From NCBI GenBank assembly GCA_034509755.1, contig CM067548.1, forward strand, positions 8,267,188-8,331,187: a DNA stretch of 64,000 nucleotides. The letters run 5' to 3'. The notes beneath the pieces were generated by a model, which saw only the letters and a program-made list of their open reading frames with translations, was not told the DNA's origin and did not search any database. Shown one piece after another: positions 34,768 through 47,400 of the stretch. The position numbers and the translations under genes were made by a program. The DNA is from Anisodus tanguticus. Taxonomy: Eukaryota; Streptophyta; Magnoliopsida; Solanales; Solanaceae. Positions within the stretch are counted from its first letter, which is position 1, and every line of letters begins with the position of its first letter.

Positions 34768-37680
34768 TGGATCCGTTTCTCAACAGATCTACTTCTTGTG
34801 ATTTTGGTTCATCTTCTTTCATGGATTCAAGGAAGATAATAAACACCGAAGAAATCTTGATACAAGATTTTGAATAATCTATTGATAATTGGGAAATACC
34901 GATAGTAAATTGAGATTAGATTTACAAAAATTCCAAATATCAGTTATTCAAAACCGATTTCACTATCAAAACAGAGGAAAGAGATATCCAATTATCTCAA
35001 CCTATTGAAACAATCCAATTACTCTCTCAAAAATTCTTGAAAAAACATAGTGAAAAAAAATTACAAATACATCCATATTGGACTAGTCCAAGTAGGGATA
35101 AAACCCCTCACGAAGGAAGGATTAAACACCTCAATCCTTGCTATCTTGCGAGATGCCAGATTCACAAATTTTGAAGATTCCCTATTGAGTTCTGTTGAGT
35201 CTAGTCTCTGCACATGACCAATATCTTTTGACTGTTACCCAAATTGCTCAGTTTCTTTAAACGACAAAAATATCCAAAAATCTCTTGTCTTACAAATCAA
35301 GACACACAATTATCAAATGCTTGAATGATCGATTCCTGTAGCTATAATTTTTAGAATCCATTACAAAGCTATGACTTCAGCTTTTGCTACAAAAGTCAGA
35401 TACCATAATTAGAAAGGCGAAACCATTCTTTTACAAACAGATCTTTCTAGATCTAACACCGTTATACCGAGACCTATTAGATGGAATGATATTACCCTAC
35501 CAGATGAATGGATCTTAGAAGGTGTTGTCAAACCTGAACCTCTAGAGACTTCTAACCAAATACCCGTCTCAGAGAAATAACCCAATATCAGGATGGTAGA
35601 GTCAGTCTATCGTTCCATAGAAAATCTACGAGTAGTAGATACGATGATTCTAGTTCCATAGAAACCCTTGACTTAGGAAGAGTCTCACAGATTCCTTCAG
35701 TCATAAATACTCCTTACAAAACAAAACCCAGACATTCTACGTCAGATTTACCCAATCTAAGAAACATAGACTACTCGAGTGAAATACCAAGACCCGTTTA
35801 TGAAAATTTCACTGTTAGAGAAAATATAGAGGACCAGGAACCTACTAGTCCGACTTTTTCCTCGATTACAAAGAACATAGTAAACGAAACTAGTGTTTTA
35901 GAAAAATAATTCAAAGTAGATAAAAAATCCTACAAAATGATTTTTATGAAAAATACAACCTAGAAAAACGAATTTGGTTCTTCAAAAACTAGGACGCAAA
36001 TACAGGAAAAATTCTACGAGTTTGTTAATGAACATAGGATAAACATCCTTTTCCTTGAATGGTTCAATTATTATTGCTCAGAAAATTCCATTGATCATCC
36101 ATTTTCCAGTACGGTAAATTCCGTTACGACTAGAAACAAATCACCGAAGTGGGAAACCTAGCTGACACTAGGAAAATCCAGTCCAACCACCCATCTCTAT
36201 AAGGTATTAAGCTAAACATTCATGGCTGCCCTATAGACGCGATTCCTCTTAAGAATCCTTCCGATGATGAAAAACTAATACCAAGAATATCCTCGCACAA
36301 AACAATTAAAACCAATATCAGTTTGAATACCATAGGAAAACAACTCGATAGGGTAGAAAAACATATAAAAACCAACCCTTTAGTCACCATAGATTCCCCA
36401 GGAACGACTAAGGATAAGAAAAATCAAAGCCCTATCTTTAAACCCTTTCAGGTGTCCAAAGATAGCGTCAAGAATATCCAACAAAACAAGTCTGAATTTA
36501 TTCAGGCTATACAGGCGAATTATTCTTGTCATCTAGGCGAATTAAGGAATAATTTTTTAGATCAGAATTCCGAGTCACCTAGAAACTTTGATACTCATTC
36601 CATCAAATTAGTTGATTCCTTTGCTTACACAAAACTTTTGAAGCATCATTTACAATGTCAAAACTATTTCCAAAATATTGCATTAAAAAATATTTTCTGC
36701 AAATTGATTTCTGACATTTTTTGCTTTTTAAAAATCTTTTAACTAGTGATTTACTCAAAAACATGAGAAAAAGCCCACAAATTTCTAATACATGTTACAA
36801 CACGGAGATGTCCTATCACTGTCCCTTGCCCCAATGTCTTCTGGGCTACAGAAAAAAATATCCAGGAATGACATGCGAGAATCCGGACAATATTGTAACC
36901 ATGCGATGTATGAAGCCTTGCTACAAATGAGAAAAGATGATATCCCTCCACCAATAAATACACCAGTTGTTGCACCACACCAACAATCAAATTCCATGGC
37001 CCCCAAGAAACCCACAAACGCCAAACCAATAAAAGAAGAAAAAGAAAAATTCCCTGCCAAATCTCCCACTAAAAAACCTACCCCAACATGGTATGATGCA
37101 GTGATGAAAGAAGAAAATGAAAATGCCGCAACATCTGTGCAAAAAACACCAACATAAGAGATAACTGCTGAGAATCTTCTACAACTCCTTGCGAAATCCC
37201 CAGAATTACAACATGCATTGATACAACTTCAAAATCCCAAACAAGAAGTTGCTCAAAGCTTAGGAGAGGAAAAAACCTCTCAAAATGTTACAAAAATCGA
37301 AAAAGGAGAATCTTCAAAAACCCTTTCTCAGAAACAATTTTCAAAACTCCAACTTGAGAAAGAAGAATCTTCAAAAATCATTTCTCAAAAACAATTTTCA
37401 AAAAATCAACTTGTGGTACCACAAGTCTCCAAAAAACACGCTCCTGAATTTTTCATAAAACCGTTTTTTGAAAATATTATGACTCTTGAGAAATGATTTT
37501 TTAATGAAGACCCTTTTTTAGCATTACAAAATTATTTTAGACGAGAATGGTTTTACAAATCATGGGATATTTTAAAAATCCCATATTTTTACCAGGCTAT
37601 CCTTGAAATATCAGGATCAACAACAATCAAAAATAATTTTCTGCACAATTATGATTTGCCCTCATCAACCCACTATGTCA
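34768..37680 (+). pseudogene. Retroelement or pararetrovirus-like fragment B
   Basis: Plus strand. An ATG at 34768 (MDPFLNRSTSCDFGS) is soon closed. A broken block near 35470 reads RPIRWNDITLPDEWILEG, reminiscent of the movement-protein-like part of endogenous pararetrovirus polyproteins (from memory). Later blocks are 36323-36742, a Pro/Lys-rich stretch at 36960-37155 (PTKKPTPTWYDAV) and 37218-37496 (Lys/Ser-rich, SQKQFSKNQ). The last block is the inverted counterpart of 34105-34475. Many stops. No protease, reverse transcriptase or RNase H motif is present. An old, incomplete copy. Confidence 0.42.
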
Positions 37681-37813
37681 GCAAGTATAACAGAAATTGA
37701 CTTCGTTTCCTAAGTGTTCTGGTTTATATCCAGAGTCTATGATTACAAATTAATATGCTCGGTTAAGTAAGATGTCGGGTGTCGGCCACACGTCTCAAGG
37801 TTGGGGTGTGACA

Positions 37814-38149
37814 CGACCACTATAAAAAGAGACATAATAATTCATATTTATACACACTTAATTACTTGAAAGAGAATAAAAGGAGCTCTCATCTCTTATC
37901 TCTATTTATATTGCTTTAATCCTTGTGATATTATTGTTCTTTTAGTTTAATTTTACAATAATAAATCAATTGTACCACTCATTTGCCATATCCATTAACA
38001 TCCTTTTTTTCTACATAAATCAACATATTACTAAATTCTGTCCACGCCAGAGATAGAATAAACCTTTTGGGTTAACGAGCGTTTCTTTCTTTCTTCTTTG
38101 TTCTTGAGTTTTAACAAAATGAGTTCTTAAAACATTTCTCTTGTCGTCT
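37814..38149 (+). promoter_or_regulatory. CUL4 upstream region with TATA-like box
   Basis: The gap between the LTR-like end and the CUL4 start is only 336 bp. TATAAAAA lies at 37821-37828, about 330 bp before the ATG. Pyrimidine-rich TTTCTTTCTTTCTTC at ~38086 is typical of plant 5' untranslated leaders. Whether transcription starts here, or further upstream inside the LTR, cannot be told from sequence. Confidence 0.35.
38119..38130 (+). CDS. Three-codon upstream ORF (Met-Ser-Ser-stop)
   Basis: ATG AGT TCT TAA ends 19 bases before the CUL4 start codon. If the leader is transcribed, ribosomes scanning from the cap meet this ATG first. Its context AAAATGA is weak at +4. A minimal upstream frame can reduce or pace initiation at the main start. 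Its use is inference. Confidence 0.4.
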   Translation: MSS

Positions 38150-38474
38150 ATGTCTCAACCCACCACCAAGTCCAACCCCAAAAAGCGCACATCACCCTTC
38201 ATCTCAACAAATCCCACATCCTCTTCTCCAGCTTATTCTTCGATGAAGAAGGCAAAGTCACAAGCTGTAGCTTGTTCTATTGACAACAAAAACGGAGGCC
38301 AGCAGCAGCACGTTCACTTTTCCTCTGATATCGATAACCTTGACGACCCCTCCGCCATGATGGACGATTCCAACATCGGCTCCTCAGTTGGTGCTGGGGT
38401 TACTGCCAATTTGTCTCGCAAGAAAGCTACCCTTCCTCAGCCTGCTAAGAAACTCGTAATTAAGCTCCTTAAAG
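38150..38474 (+). CDS. CUL4: CUL4 exon 1: variable N-terminal extension
   Basis: Codons 1-108 plus one base. Low-complexity Ser/Pro/Lys-rich start (MSQPTTKSNPKKRTSPF) with a basic KKRT and a SMKKAKS stretch that may act as nuclear localisation signals. The conserved NLSRKKATLPQPAKKLVIK follows, which marks plant CUL4 rather than other cullins. Donor AAAG|GTTTGA. Confidence 0.95.
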
Positions 38475-41400
38475 GTTTGATTTTGACTTTATATAGCCCA
38501 CTGCATCTAGCATTGGACGTCGTATTCAGTTTTATGAAGATTTGAATTTTGTTAAAGTATTCGAAGCTTTCCTCTTCTAATCAGTGCTGCTCCTTGGTCA
38601 TATTAGGGTTCTTAGAATCTAAGCACAAGTGGGCGTTATACCTGAAATGAATGATTAATTGTGAAACTATGTGCAATTAGGTTTGTACTTTCTTAGGCGG
38701 TTTGGATTTTTCTTTTTTTCGAATAGGACTAAGTTATCAAGTGTATTAGCCTGATAAGAGATAGTTAAGTGGTGCAGAAAAACTATGCTAAAGAGATAAA
38801 TAAAAGTTAAAAGACTGTACTTTTCTCCCGGCTGTTGTTCTCTAGCACATTACTGAAGTTAGAAATGAGAGGTTCAGTATATCATTTTATTGTATGATAG
38901 AATTTTGTTAGATAGTGAGTGTGTTTGGTATGAAGGAAGATATTTTCCAATTTTCCCATGTTTGGTTGGTCAAAATGTTTTGGAAAATATTTTCCTTGGG
39001 AAAACAAGTTCCTTTAAAATGAGGAAAATGACTTTCCTAACGAAAGTAAGGAAAACAAGTCCATAAGTGACACTCCAAGTTTATTGTCTCCTCCCCACCC
39101 ACCCAACACCCCCAACCCCAACCCCTTCCCCCTTCACCATCTCATCCCCACCACCCCCGAAAACCCACTCCCATAATATTTTGGTAGATTACATATAAAT
39201 GCTCTTAGGATAATATTTTTTTGCTTATATACCAAACACTAGAAAATAAGTAAGAAATTCACTTGTTTTCCAAGGAAATATTTTTTAGGAAAACATTTTC
39301 CTTCATACCAAACACACCCAGTGTGCTAATGAGTAATCTTTAAGAATTTTATAGGAACTCATATGGACATTGGTTGGCAAAAGATATTATGATAATGCTG
39401 TTTAAATAAAATAAGTCCTTCATGGAATTGTGAATGCTATCTCAATTTACATGGATGTTACATTTTAGCTTGTATTATCTTCTCAACTGGCTAGAGTTTG
39501 GACAAGAGCTAAATTGTCTTTAACCAACAAGAGAATCTTAGTTTCGTTCATTGTCTTGAATATCCAGTGCTTCAATAGTTGGCCAAATTTTTTGTGTGTG
39601 TTTTCCTCACAACTTTCCAAACCTTCCGCAGAACTTCATTTTTTTTTTGCTGAAGTAATGAGTTATATTAAAAAGGCATCAAGAAGATGCAAGATTACAG
39701 TAAGAGGTGAGTTAGCTCCAATACATCAGAAACTTGGCTAAGACCAGAGAACTAACAAAATCAAAAAGTTGTTCATTGCTATTTACTAAAGTCAAATTGT
39801 TCCAACTAAACAAAATTAAGTAAACATCTAACTTTAAGGGAGTGGTGTGGAGTTGAGATTCCACAAAGAATCTACAATTCCTTTCCATCCAACCACACCA
39901 TAAAATACAAACTGGGATGATCTTCCAGATGTTTTCGATGGATTTATCAACTCTAGATATACACCAGCATTCATAAGCATCTCTGATTGTCCTGAGGCAT
40001 GACACAACTGAGTCCAAAAATAGGGTGAAACATGTTCCATAGGTCTGCAGCCACTAGACAATGCAAAAAGAGGTTGAGAAGCTCATTAAGTGACAAAACA
40101 TGTCGTCCAATTTCTGATGGAGACATCTGTACAAGAATCATCGATCATTCTGGGTTTTTTAATTGCATTGATAGACACAGTGGATCAAAATCTTAACTAA
40201 AAAGGACTGCTCGTGGAGTTCTCCAATCTGAGGGAAAGAAAACACAACCTTTAAAATATAGGGTAGATAGTGTTGGATCGAGGGTCATGCTACTAGAGAA
40301 AGTGAAAAAAAGCAGCAATTTTGATATATATTACCATCAAAATGTATTGCATATGAACTGTACTTTGGTGTAGGTTTAAAAATATGATGTATACCAGTTG
40401 TATGCCGAGGTTTAGTTTCCAAGCATCTTAATAAATTTGTTACTTTATTAAAAAGAAGAAAAAAACAAAATATTGGGTATGAAATGCGTCTTTCCCCTCA
40501 AGAATTTTTTTCCTTGGTTACGTGGTTGTGGCTATTCTACTAAAGAAGTTACTTACCAGTAACTCCAGATACATTCGTCTCATTAAGAGGCCTTCTAGGA
40601 CGTGAGAAGTGAAATATAAAAATAAGGTACAAGTAATGTTACCTTTTCAAAAAAAAGAAAAGGTATAAGTACTGTGGATATTAGGATTCTTGCCTTGAAG
40701 AAGATGTCGTGGCCAATAATTGCTTCCGAATATCTGTGGTCATGCTACTTGTAAAAAAACAGTTTTGTGGTTATGCTGTCAACTTTCTTGAAACTGTCCA
40801 AGTTAAGATGAGTCAACACTAGATTTTTGGCTGCTCTTTCTCAAACGTCATAGTTAGGCAATTCTTTCATTTGCTTCGCCTTAGATTGTTGTGAGGCAGT
40901 TGCCACAGTTTTAATACTGACCTTATTATAGCCGACCAATGTTTTTGAAAGCGGAAAAAGCGACAAGGGCCCGGTTCGCTTAAAGTGTGAAGCAAAACAC
41001 TTAATTTTAAAAGAATCTCAAAATGAGCATTGCACAAATAAATAAAATAACTAATAAACAAGAACTCAGCAAAAATAAACAAGAACTCAACAAAAATAAT
41101 ATCTGTTAGCAAATCTTTCAATTTAAAAACTAACGAGCTTCATCAGTAGGATAAGCAAAAGCAAAGAAAATAGAGAAGGAAAAAAAAAGATAAATAAGAT
41201 TACCAAATTAGGAAAAGTCGCTTTATAAGAAATACGTGATTGCATCGTCGCTACCTCACTTCACGCTTCACAGACAGAAGTGACAACTTCATCCACTTCA
41301 CACCGCCTCACCCTCCCAAAGCGCTACAGTCTAAACCCTGTCTCGCTTAAGCGATGAAGCAAGCGCTTTTCACAACACTGTAGTTGACATGTACTGTCAT

Positions 41401-44400
41401 GCTCTATGGATTTGGACACTTGTGCCCAATTCTAAGGTTGATTGACGGGAAAAAATATTTTAATAACTTGATATTGTTTCGTGATAAATAGGAGTTTGAG
41501 CCGTTTGACCATGAGAATTATTCAATTTTTTTCTAGAAAATGTTTTCACTTTATTTGAAAATCAGCGTTTGGCTGTGGAAATTCCAAATACAACAGAAAC
41601 ACCTCAAAACCTGTTTTCACTTTTTTCCATCTCTATGTTTTCAATTTTTGCCCTAAATTTTTGGTTATAAAACGATCCCATTTCAATTTGATCAAGTGTG
41701 GCACCAGTTTGGGTTTTGGGCCGGGATGGGTTGGATCGTTATAATATAATTTTTATTTATTAGATAGATTAAAAAAGAGTAAAAAATATATTAATCATGG
41801 CATTTGAATTAGTGAAGCAAAATTTTTGTACTTAAAAATATATGGGATCCAATTTGTGACATTATGTGATTATCCATTATGAGATATTACTCTCGTAGAG
41901 CAGATTTGGTTGTATGTTTCAGGTAAATTAATCAAGTTGGATGATTTTGCTAGTTTTTAGAACTTGGAGATATATATATATATCTATCATATTTCATGTT
42001 TTTTAGGAAAATTACATTCAAACAACCAAATATCCTTTGCAAAAAGTATAACCAAACACAACTCCATCTTTAACTCCAACTTAAAAATTTCAAATAAATT
42101 GAAATATTTGTTTTTTATGGCCACACACCTACTCAATCTCTTGCACACATTTTACAAAGAAAACCAGTGTAGGAAAGAAAAACCTAATTTAGGTTGTTCA
42201 ACTGGAAGCCCAAGTGAAGAGTTGTCATTTATTGAATCATTGAGATGCTTCTCGCCCGGTCTTGTGAAAAAAAACAAAGATGCTTAGTTGTGCGCTAAGC
42301 GTTAGTTTTGTAAGTTGTGCAACCTGATCATTAGTTTCAAAAGTTATGATGATTTCATATGAATTTGAAAGTTGCCATCTTGTGTAGCTTTTTCAAAATA
42401 TCATTCATTCATGGGAGACTTAATTGATGATGTGCTTGTCCTTTTTTTGATAAAGAAGCTTTGCCATATCTTCTTTTTGATAAAGGATCTTTGCCATATC
42501 TTTTTTTGTCTGCCATGGATTTACAACAATCAATCTATCACATTGTATTGCAATTTTCTTGAAAAGCATAAAGGTTCATGATAGATTTTTCAGAGTTTAT
42601 AGAAGACATGTAGCTTATCGACCTTCCCCTTAATGGTTGTATTTTTATTTGAGCAAAGAGTGATAACCAGGAAATCTGTTCAAGATTGGACACATTTTTA
42701 TTTTCAATCTGAATGGGAGGAAGAATTCAGAAATATTAAAGTGTACTGCCAAGACTTTCTTCTGACTACAATCCTATATCTACAATGTAGGAATTGGGAG
42801 AACTCTAAAGTCGTACTTTTAAGTTTGAAAATTTTCTTCACTGCAAAACGCAATGATTGCTGCTTTTTATTGAACATGGTTGGAATCATTTTGTCAGACG
42901 AAAGTTAAATGACTGGGTAATCGGAAGAACTTTGGCACCGCTGTTTTGGATTTACAAAAGGAGGATACTTTTAAGTGGAAGGCTATGACAAATGGGAACT
43001 TCTCAGTGAGGTCGTGCTACAATTTGTTAACAAATGGCAATACCATCTCTTGGCCCTGGAGGAAGATTTGGCACAACAAAGCACCTTTGAAGGTGTCTTG
43101 TTCTCTTGGGTGGTTGTTAAAGAAGTATGTGTCACCCAATCAAATCTTCGGAGAAGAGGAATGCAACTCTGTAGCAGATGTCCCTTTTGTGAAGAATGCC
43201 CTGAAGAGGCGGATCATCTATTTTTGCACTGCAGATTTACTCACCAGATCCGGAGCATGTTCGTTACAATTTTTAATATAAACTGGTCAATGCCCCACTC
43301 TATCCTGGATTTTGTGCATTGTTGGAACAGAGCCGGGGTCAACAAGAAGACACACAAGATTTGGAACACTACCTTTGGTCATTTGGTGGGCAATTTGCAA
43401 AGAAAGAAACAACCAAATTTTTAAAGGCAAAAGGATGAATGTACATAGCCTTAAACTTAGATGTTTTTGGTGCAAAATGATGTTGATTCCCTATTAGATA
43501 TGATAGGAAGGTTGCACAATGTGTAAATTTAGACGTACTGTCTTAGTGCTGTCCTTTTTCATTTATAAAAGTTACCCTTACCAAAAAAAAGTTTGAAAAT
43601 TGGTGGTTAGGGGTAAAAATTCAATGAAAGAGTGAGAACTCGATGGTCTTCTTTCATGGTGCAGGGCAGACTAGATTATGTTTTGACTTGTAAGTTGAAA
43701 CTTCTGAAAATTAAGCTACAAAGTGGAATTCTTCAAACTATGGCAATCTGTAACTAAAGAAAAACATGCTACTAAGTCAATTAGCTGATATGGATGCACT
43801 CTAGGAACAAAGAACTTTAGAGCTTTTGGTGAAAGCAACTGTCTTTATGGCATTTGAGGTGTTAGCCACACATGAGGAAATTGCATGGATATAAAGATCA
43901 AGAGTGTTCTGGCCGAAGCAAGGGAATAGAAATACAAAATTCTTTCTAAGAATAGCTAATGTACATATGAAAAACAACAAAATTGATAGGCTGCTCATTC
44001 AGGGGGAGATAGTGGGTATTTTCTGTTTACACCAAAAAATAAATGAAACAAAGAAGTGTACGGGGGTGACTAGTGCAATTGGATGCCTAACCTGTGTACA
44101 TCTTTGCACTTTCACTTGACACCTATCATAATGATAAATGACTTGTCTTATCGTGACCTCTTGAATTTTCAAAAAAATAATGTTCGTGTTGTATTAATGG
44201 GTGATAGTTTGTTGATACAAGAAAGAAGTTCTGTAAAAATAACGAAAAGAATTGCTCAAATACCATTGAGTGAGGCCTATTTGGGTAGTGTTATAAGCTC
44301 TAGCTAAACCTATTGAGGGTAGAAGTGAAATTTCATCTTAATGGAGTTGTAAGGGCAAGATTTACATGGACTAGGGTGGAGGATTCTGCATTGAAGTCAA

Positions 44401-47400
44401 GATTCGATAGATTTTTAGTTGTGCGCTGCATGAGAAGAGTTGAAACTGCACGTGCTACATTTTGCATGTTCCCTTGCCTAAGTTGATCTCAAATCGTTTA
44501 TATGCCGGATGGAAGTAGTGGAAGGAGAATGTGTGCTCTTTCAGGCTCAAGAACATGTGGCGGGTGGCACAGTTACGAAGTCACAAGCACTCCATGTTTC
44601 ATGCTTGCACAAAAATAGAAGATGCTAAAAGGGGACATTGGGGTGGTGGTGGTGGAATAAAGGGTCTTTGGAAGGGTAGAAGTGAAATTGAGGGAACTTA
44701 TAATGGAGTTGGGGCAGTTGGAGAAGGGAAGCCTTGAAGGGGCGAGGGAGCTTAGGAGAGGAAAAAGAGAGGAAGGCGGAGGTAAAGACACTAATTGCTT
44801 TGGCAATTGAATAAAAGACTAGTTGAAGAAAATTCTTTACATAGGATAGTAGTGACTAATAAGAGAACGATCATCGTGTCATTGGAGGTGGATGAGGTAG
44901 TGATAGAGGGGAAGAGAAGGTAACAAAGGAGATAGTGGGTTTTACGAGCGTTCGCATATGGAGGAGGTGAATTGGAGACTTAAGCTAGGAGTGGTAGAAT
45001 CTATTCACTTAGTAGAGGAAAAAAAAGAATGGAGATAATGGAGAGTTGTGTAGGAGACTAGGCAGTTATACTAGATGGATTCAATTTCAACTTGATTTTT
45101 TTGTTGGGAGGTTATGGAGACCGCTAATGCTTTTCAAGAAACTAGTGTGTTTCAAAGAAGCCTTAATGCATGCATCCGTCATAATTATCATCTCGAAAAA
45201 AGAAGGCAACATGGATCATTAAGAACTACAAGCCTATTAGTCCGGTGGGAGACATATATAAGGTTATTTTTAAGTCGCATTCGAATAGACTAAAGAGTAA
45301 TTAAGATGCTTTCCTATAAGCTAAAGAAGGTGTTGTACAAGACCATAAGTCCTCAAATTGTGTCAGTTGGAGGAAGACAAATATAGATGCGACTCTGCTG
45401 GCAAACAAAATGGTAAATCCGAAAAGGAAAAATTAAGGGTTCTATGCAAGCTTGACCTCGAAAAAGCCTACATCACGTAAATTGGAAGTGCTTGGACTTC
45501 GCCGTCATGAGGATGGGATTTGGGGACAAGTGAAGGAGATGAATTAGGTTTTGCATATCTTCGATCATATTTTTCGTCAGGTGAATGGGGATTCTTTAGC
45601 AGGTCAAGGGGGTTGAATAGGGGTCTACAATATTCATTTTGGTAATAGAAGAGTCAAGTAATACGATGAGCAAAGATGTTGCAAGAAGTTTTTTGAAGGG
45701 ATTTATTGCATTGATCAAGGGAAATAACGACGTAAGGGTCACATATCTCGTGTTTGTTGACTACACTTTGGTTACTTGCTATGCAGAAGTGTCTTGTTGA
45801 TATACCTGATGGAACTTTTTATGATGATTGACCTCAGTAAATGTGAGATCTTAGTGGTGGATGAGGTGAATCATGTTGAACATCTAGCATATGTTTTTTA
45901 ATTGTAGGGTTAGAGCTCTCCATGCTACCGGCCTCGGTTGATATTCGTGTTCGAACAAGAATCTAGTAATGTGGATCCCGGTGGTTGGAAAACTCCAGAA
46001 TATGTTAATAGGGTGGGCGAAAGAGGTAGTTGTCGAAAGGGAGAAGGAAGAATTAATTAAGAGTATGCTGCCAAGTTTTCCCACATACTACATGTCTTTG
46101 GTGCAACGCGCAGACACCAGTTAGAGTGACTAAAAAGTTAAAGTGACTCTAGAGGAATTTCCTTTGGATGTCAAAGATGGAACCAAGGAATACCACTTAG
46201 TGACTTTGTCGGCCACCTGGGATAAAAGAGATCTCAGAGCTTTTTCTAACATGTACAGAACCAAACATATATGCATTACAACAGTTTCAAAGGGTACAAG
46301 ATGGGAGGAATTCATTGGGGACCTTAATTTTTGGAGAAATGTACAAGATTTGGAGATTGGTGAATATCAAAATCTAGTGGAGTTACTTTACAAACATAAC
46401 TTATCGAATAATATGCGGGACTCGTGGAGTTGGGGAATGAGGAGAGCCATCATATTCTGTGTTAAATCATACTATTAGAAGCTGTTGCTGAGGGATGAGG
46501 TTCATTTCCCACATTTTTTCAGTTTCAATCTCAAGACGCCTAGAAAAGAGTGCTTTTTGTGATTGATAGATTGGGAAGCAATACTGATCGTCAAGAACTT
46601 GAGGAAGAGGAGGACCATGCATGTAAACTAGTGTTATATGGTGTAGATGCATTGGAGAAGATATGGATGACCTTTTGTTTCCCTTCCAAATAGTAAGGCA
46701 CTTGCTGTAGGTGGCTTGAATTGGTTCTAAGTATTGTAGATGATGTCGAGCACAGGAAAGGAGGCCAGTTTTGTTGGCTTTTAGAAGAAGGAAAAGAATA
46801 CCCACGACGTAAGATGTTGCTGCGCAACTCTTATTTGGACTATATGGAGGGAGAGATATAAAATGGCGTTTGAGGGGATTGTGAATGATTCTATATATTG
46901 GATGAATAACCTGTTGTCTCTAATTTCCGTTTGGTGCACCTGTGAGATCGGAATTAAATTATTTACTTTCTCAAAATACGTCATGTCAATTTCAATTTTT
47001 TTATATGTTTGGTTAAAGCAAACTTATGATGGTTGACTATCCGTGCATTTTTATGAGAAAATTATTAAGGTGGGGACTAGAAATTTTAGAAAGAAAGTTC
47101 GAATACAAAAACTACCTCTTAATCCCGAACAAGTGGCTATATAAATCATGATTGCCATGTTTTACATCTAAATTTATTTCAGGGCAACATTATACAAACT
47201 AAAATAATAAAAAGTACGAGAAGTTCTCTGTATTTTCTATTGGCATAAAAATTTCTAATAGGGCTAAAAGACTTAGAAAGCAGAGACCTAAAGTAAACAT
47301 ACTAACATGACTAAAACATATTCCCAACTAATTGGTATCACCTATATAGATCTTTTTTTCCCTATCTTTTGCCAAGTCTGAGGATTTCAAAAATTGGTAG

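Larger units (their letters stand above)
31498..37813 (+). mobile_element. Del/Tekay-like gypsy LTR sequence, copy 2, interrupted by retroelement fragments
   Basis: 31498-32580 repeats 27403-28425 at high similarity, and 32640-33000 repeats the 31000-31300 part (GGCCGGGGCCCTGTCCCGAC). The tail GTGTCGGCCACACG...GTGTGACA returns at 37780-37813 after an insertion of about 4.7 kb. The copy lacks the first ~1.2 kb of copy 1, so the two are joined as a truncated tandem, perhaps by unequal exchange. Confidence 0.5.

Noticed and set aside
38141..38149. TTG at 38141 as the CUL4 start
   Set aside because: It is in frame with CUL4, but eukaryotic translation starts at ATG 38150, and the extra three residues have no counterpart in plant CUL4.
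44531..44806. Open frames at 44531-44737 and 44573-44806 in CUL4 intron 1
   Set aside because: Low-complexity Gly- or Ser/Pro-rich readings within decayed LINE sequence, on both strands at once, with no conserved motif.
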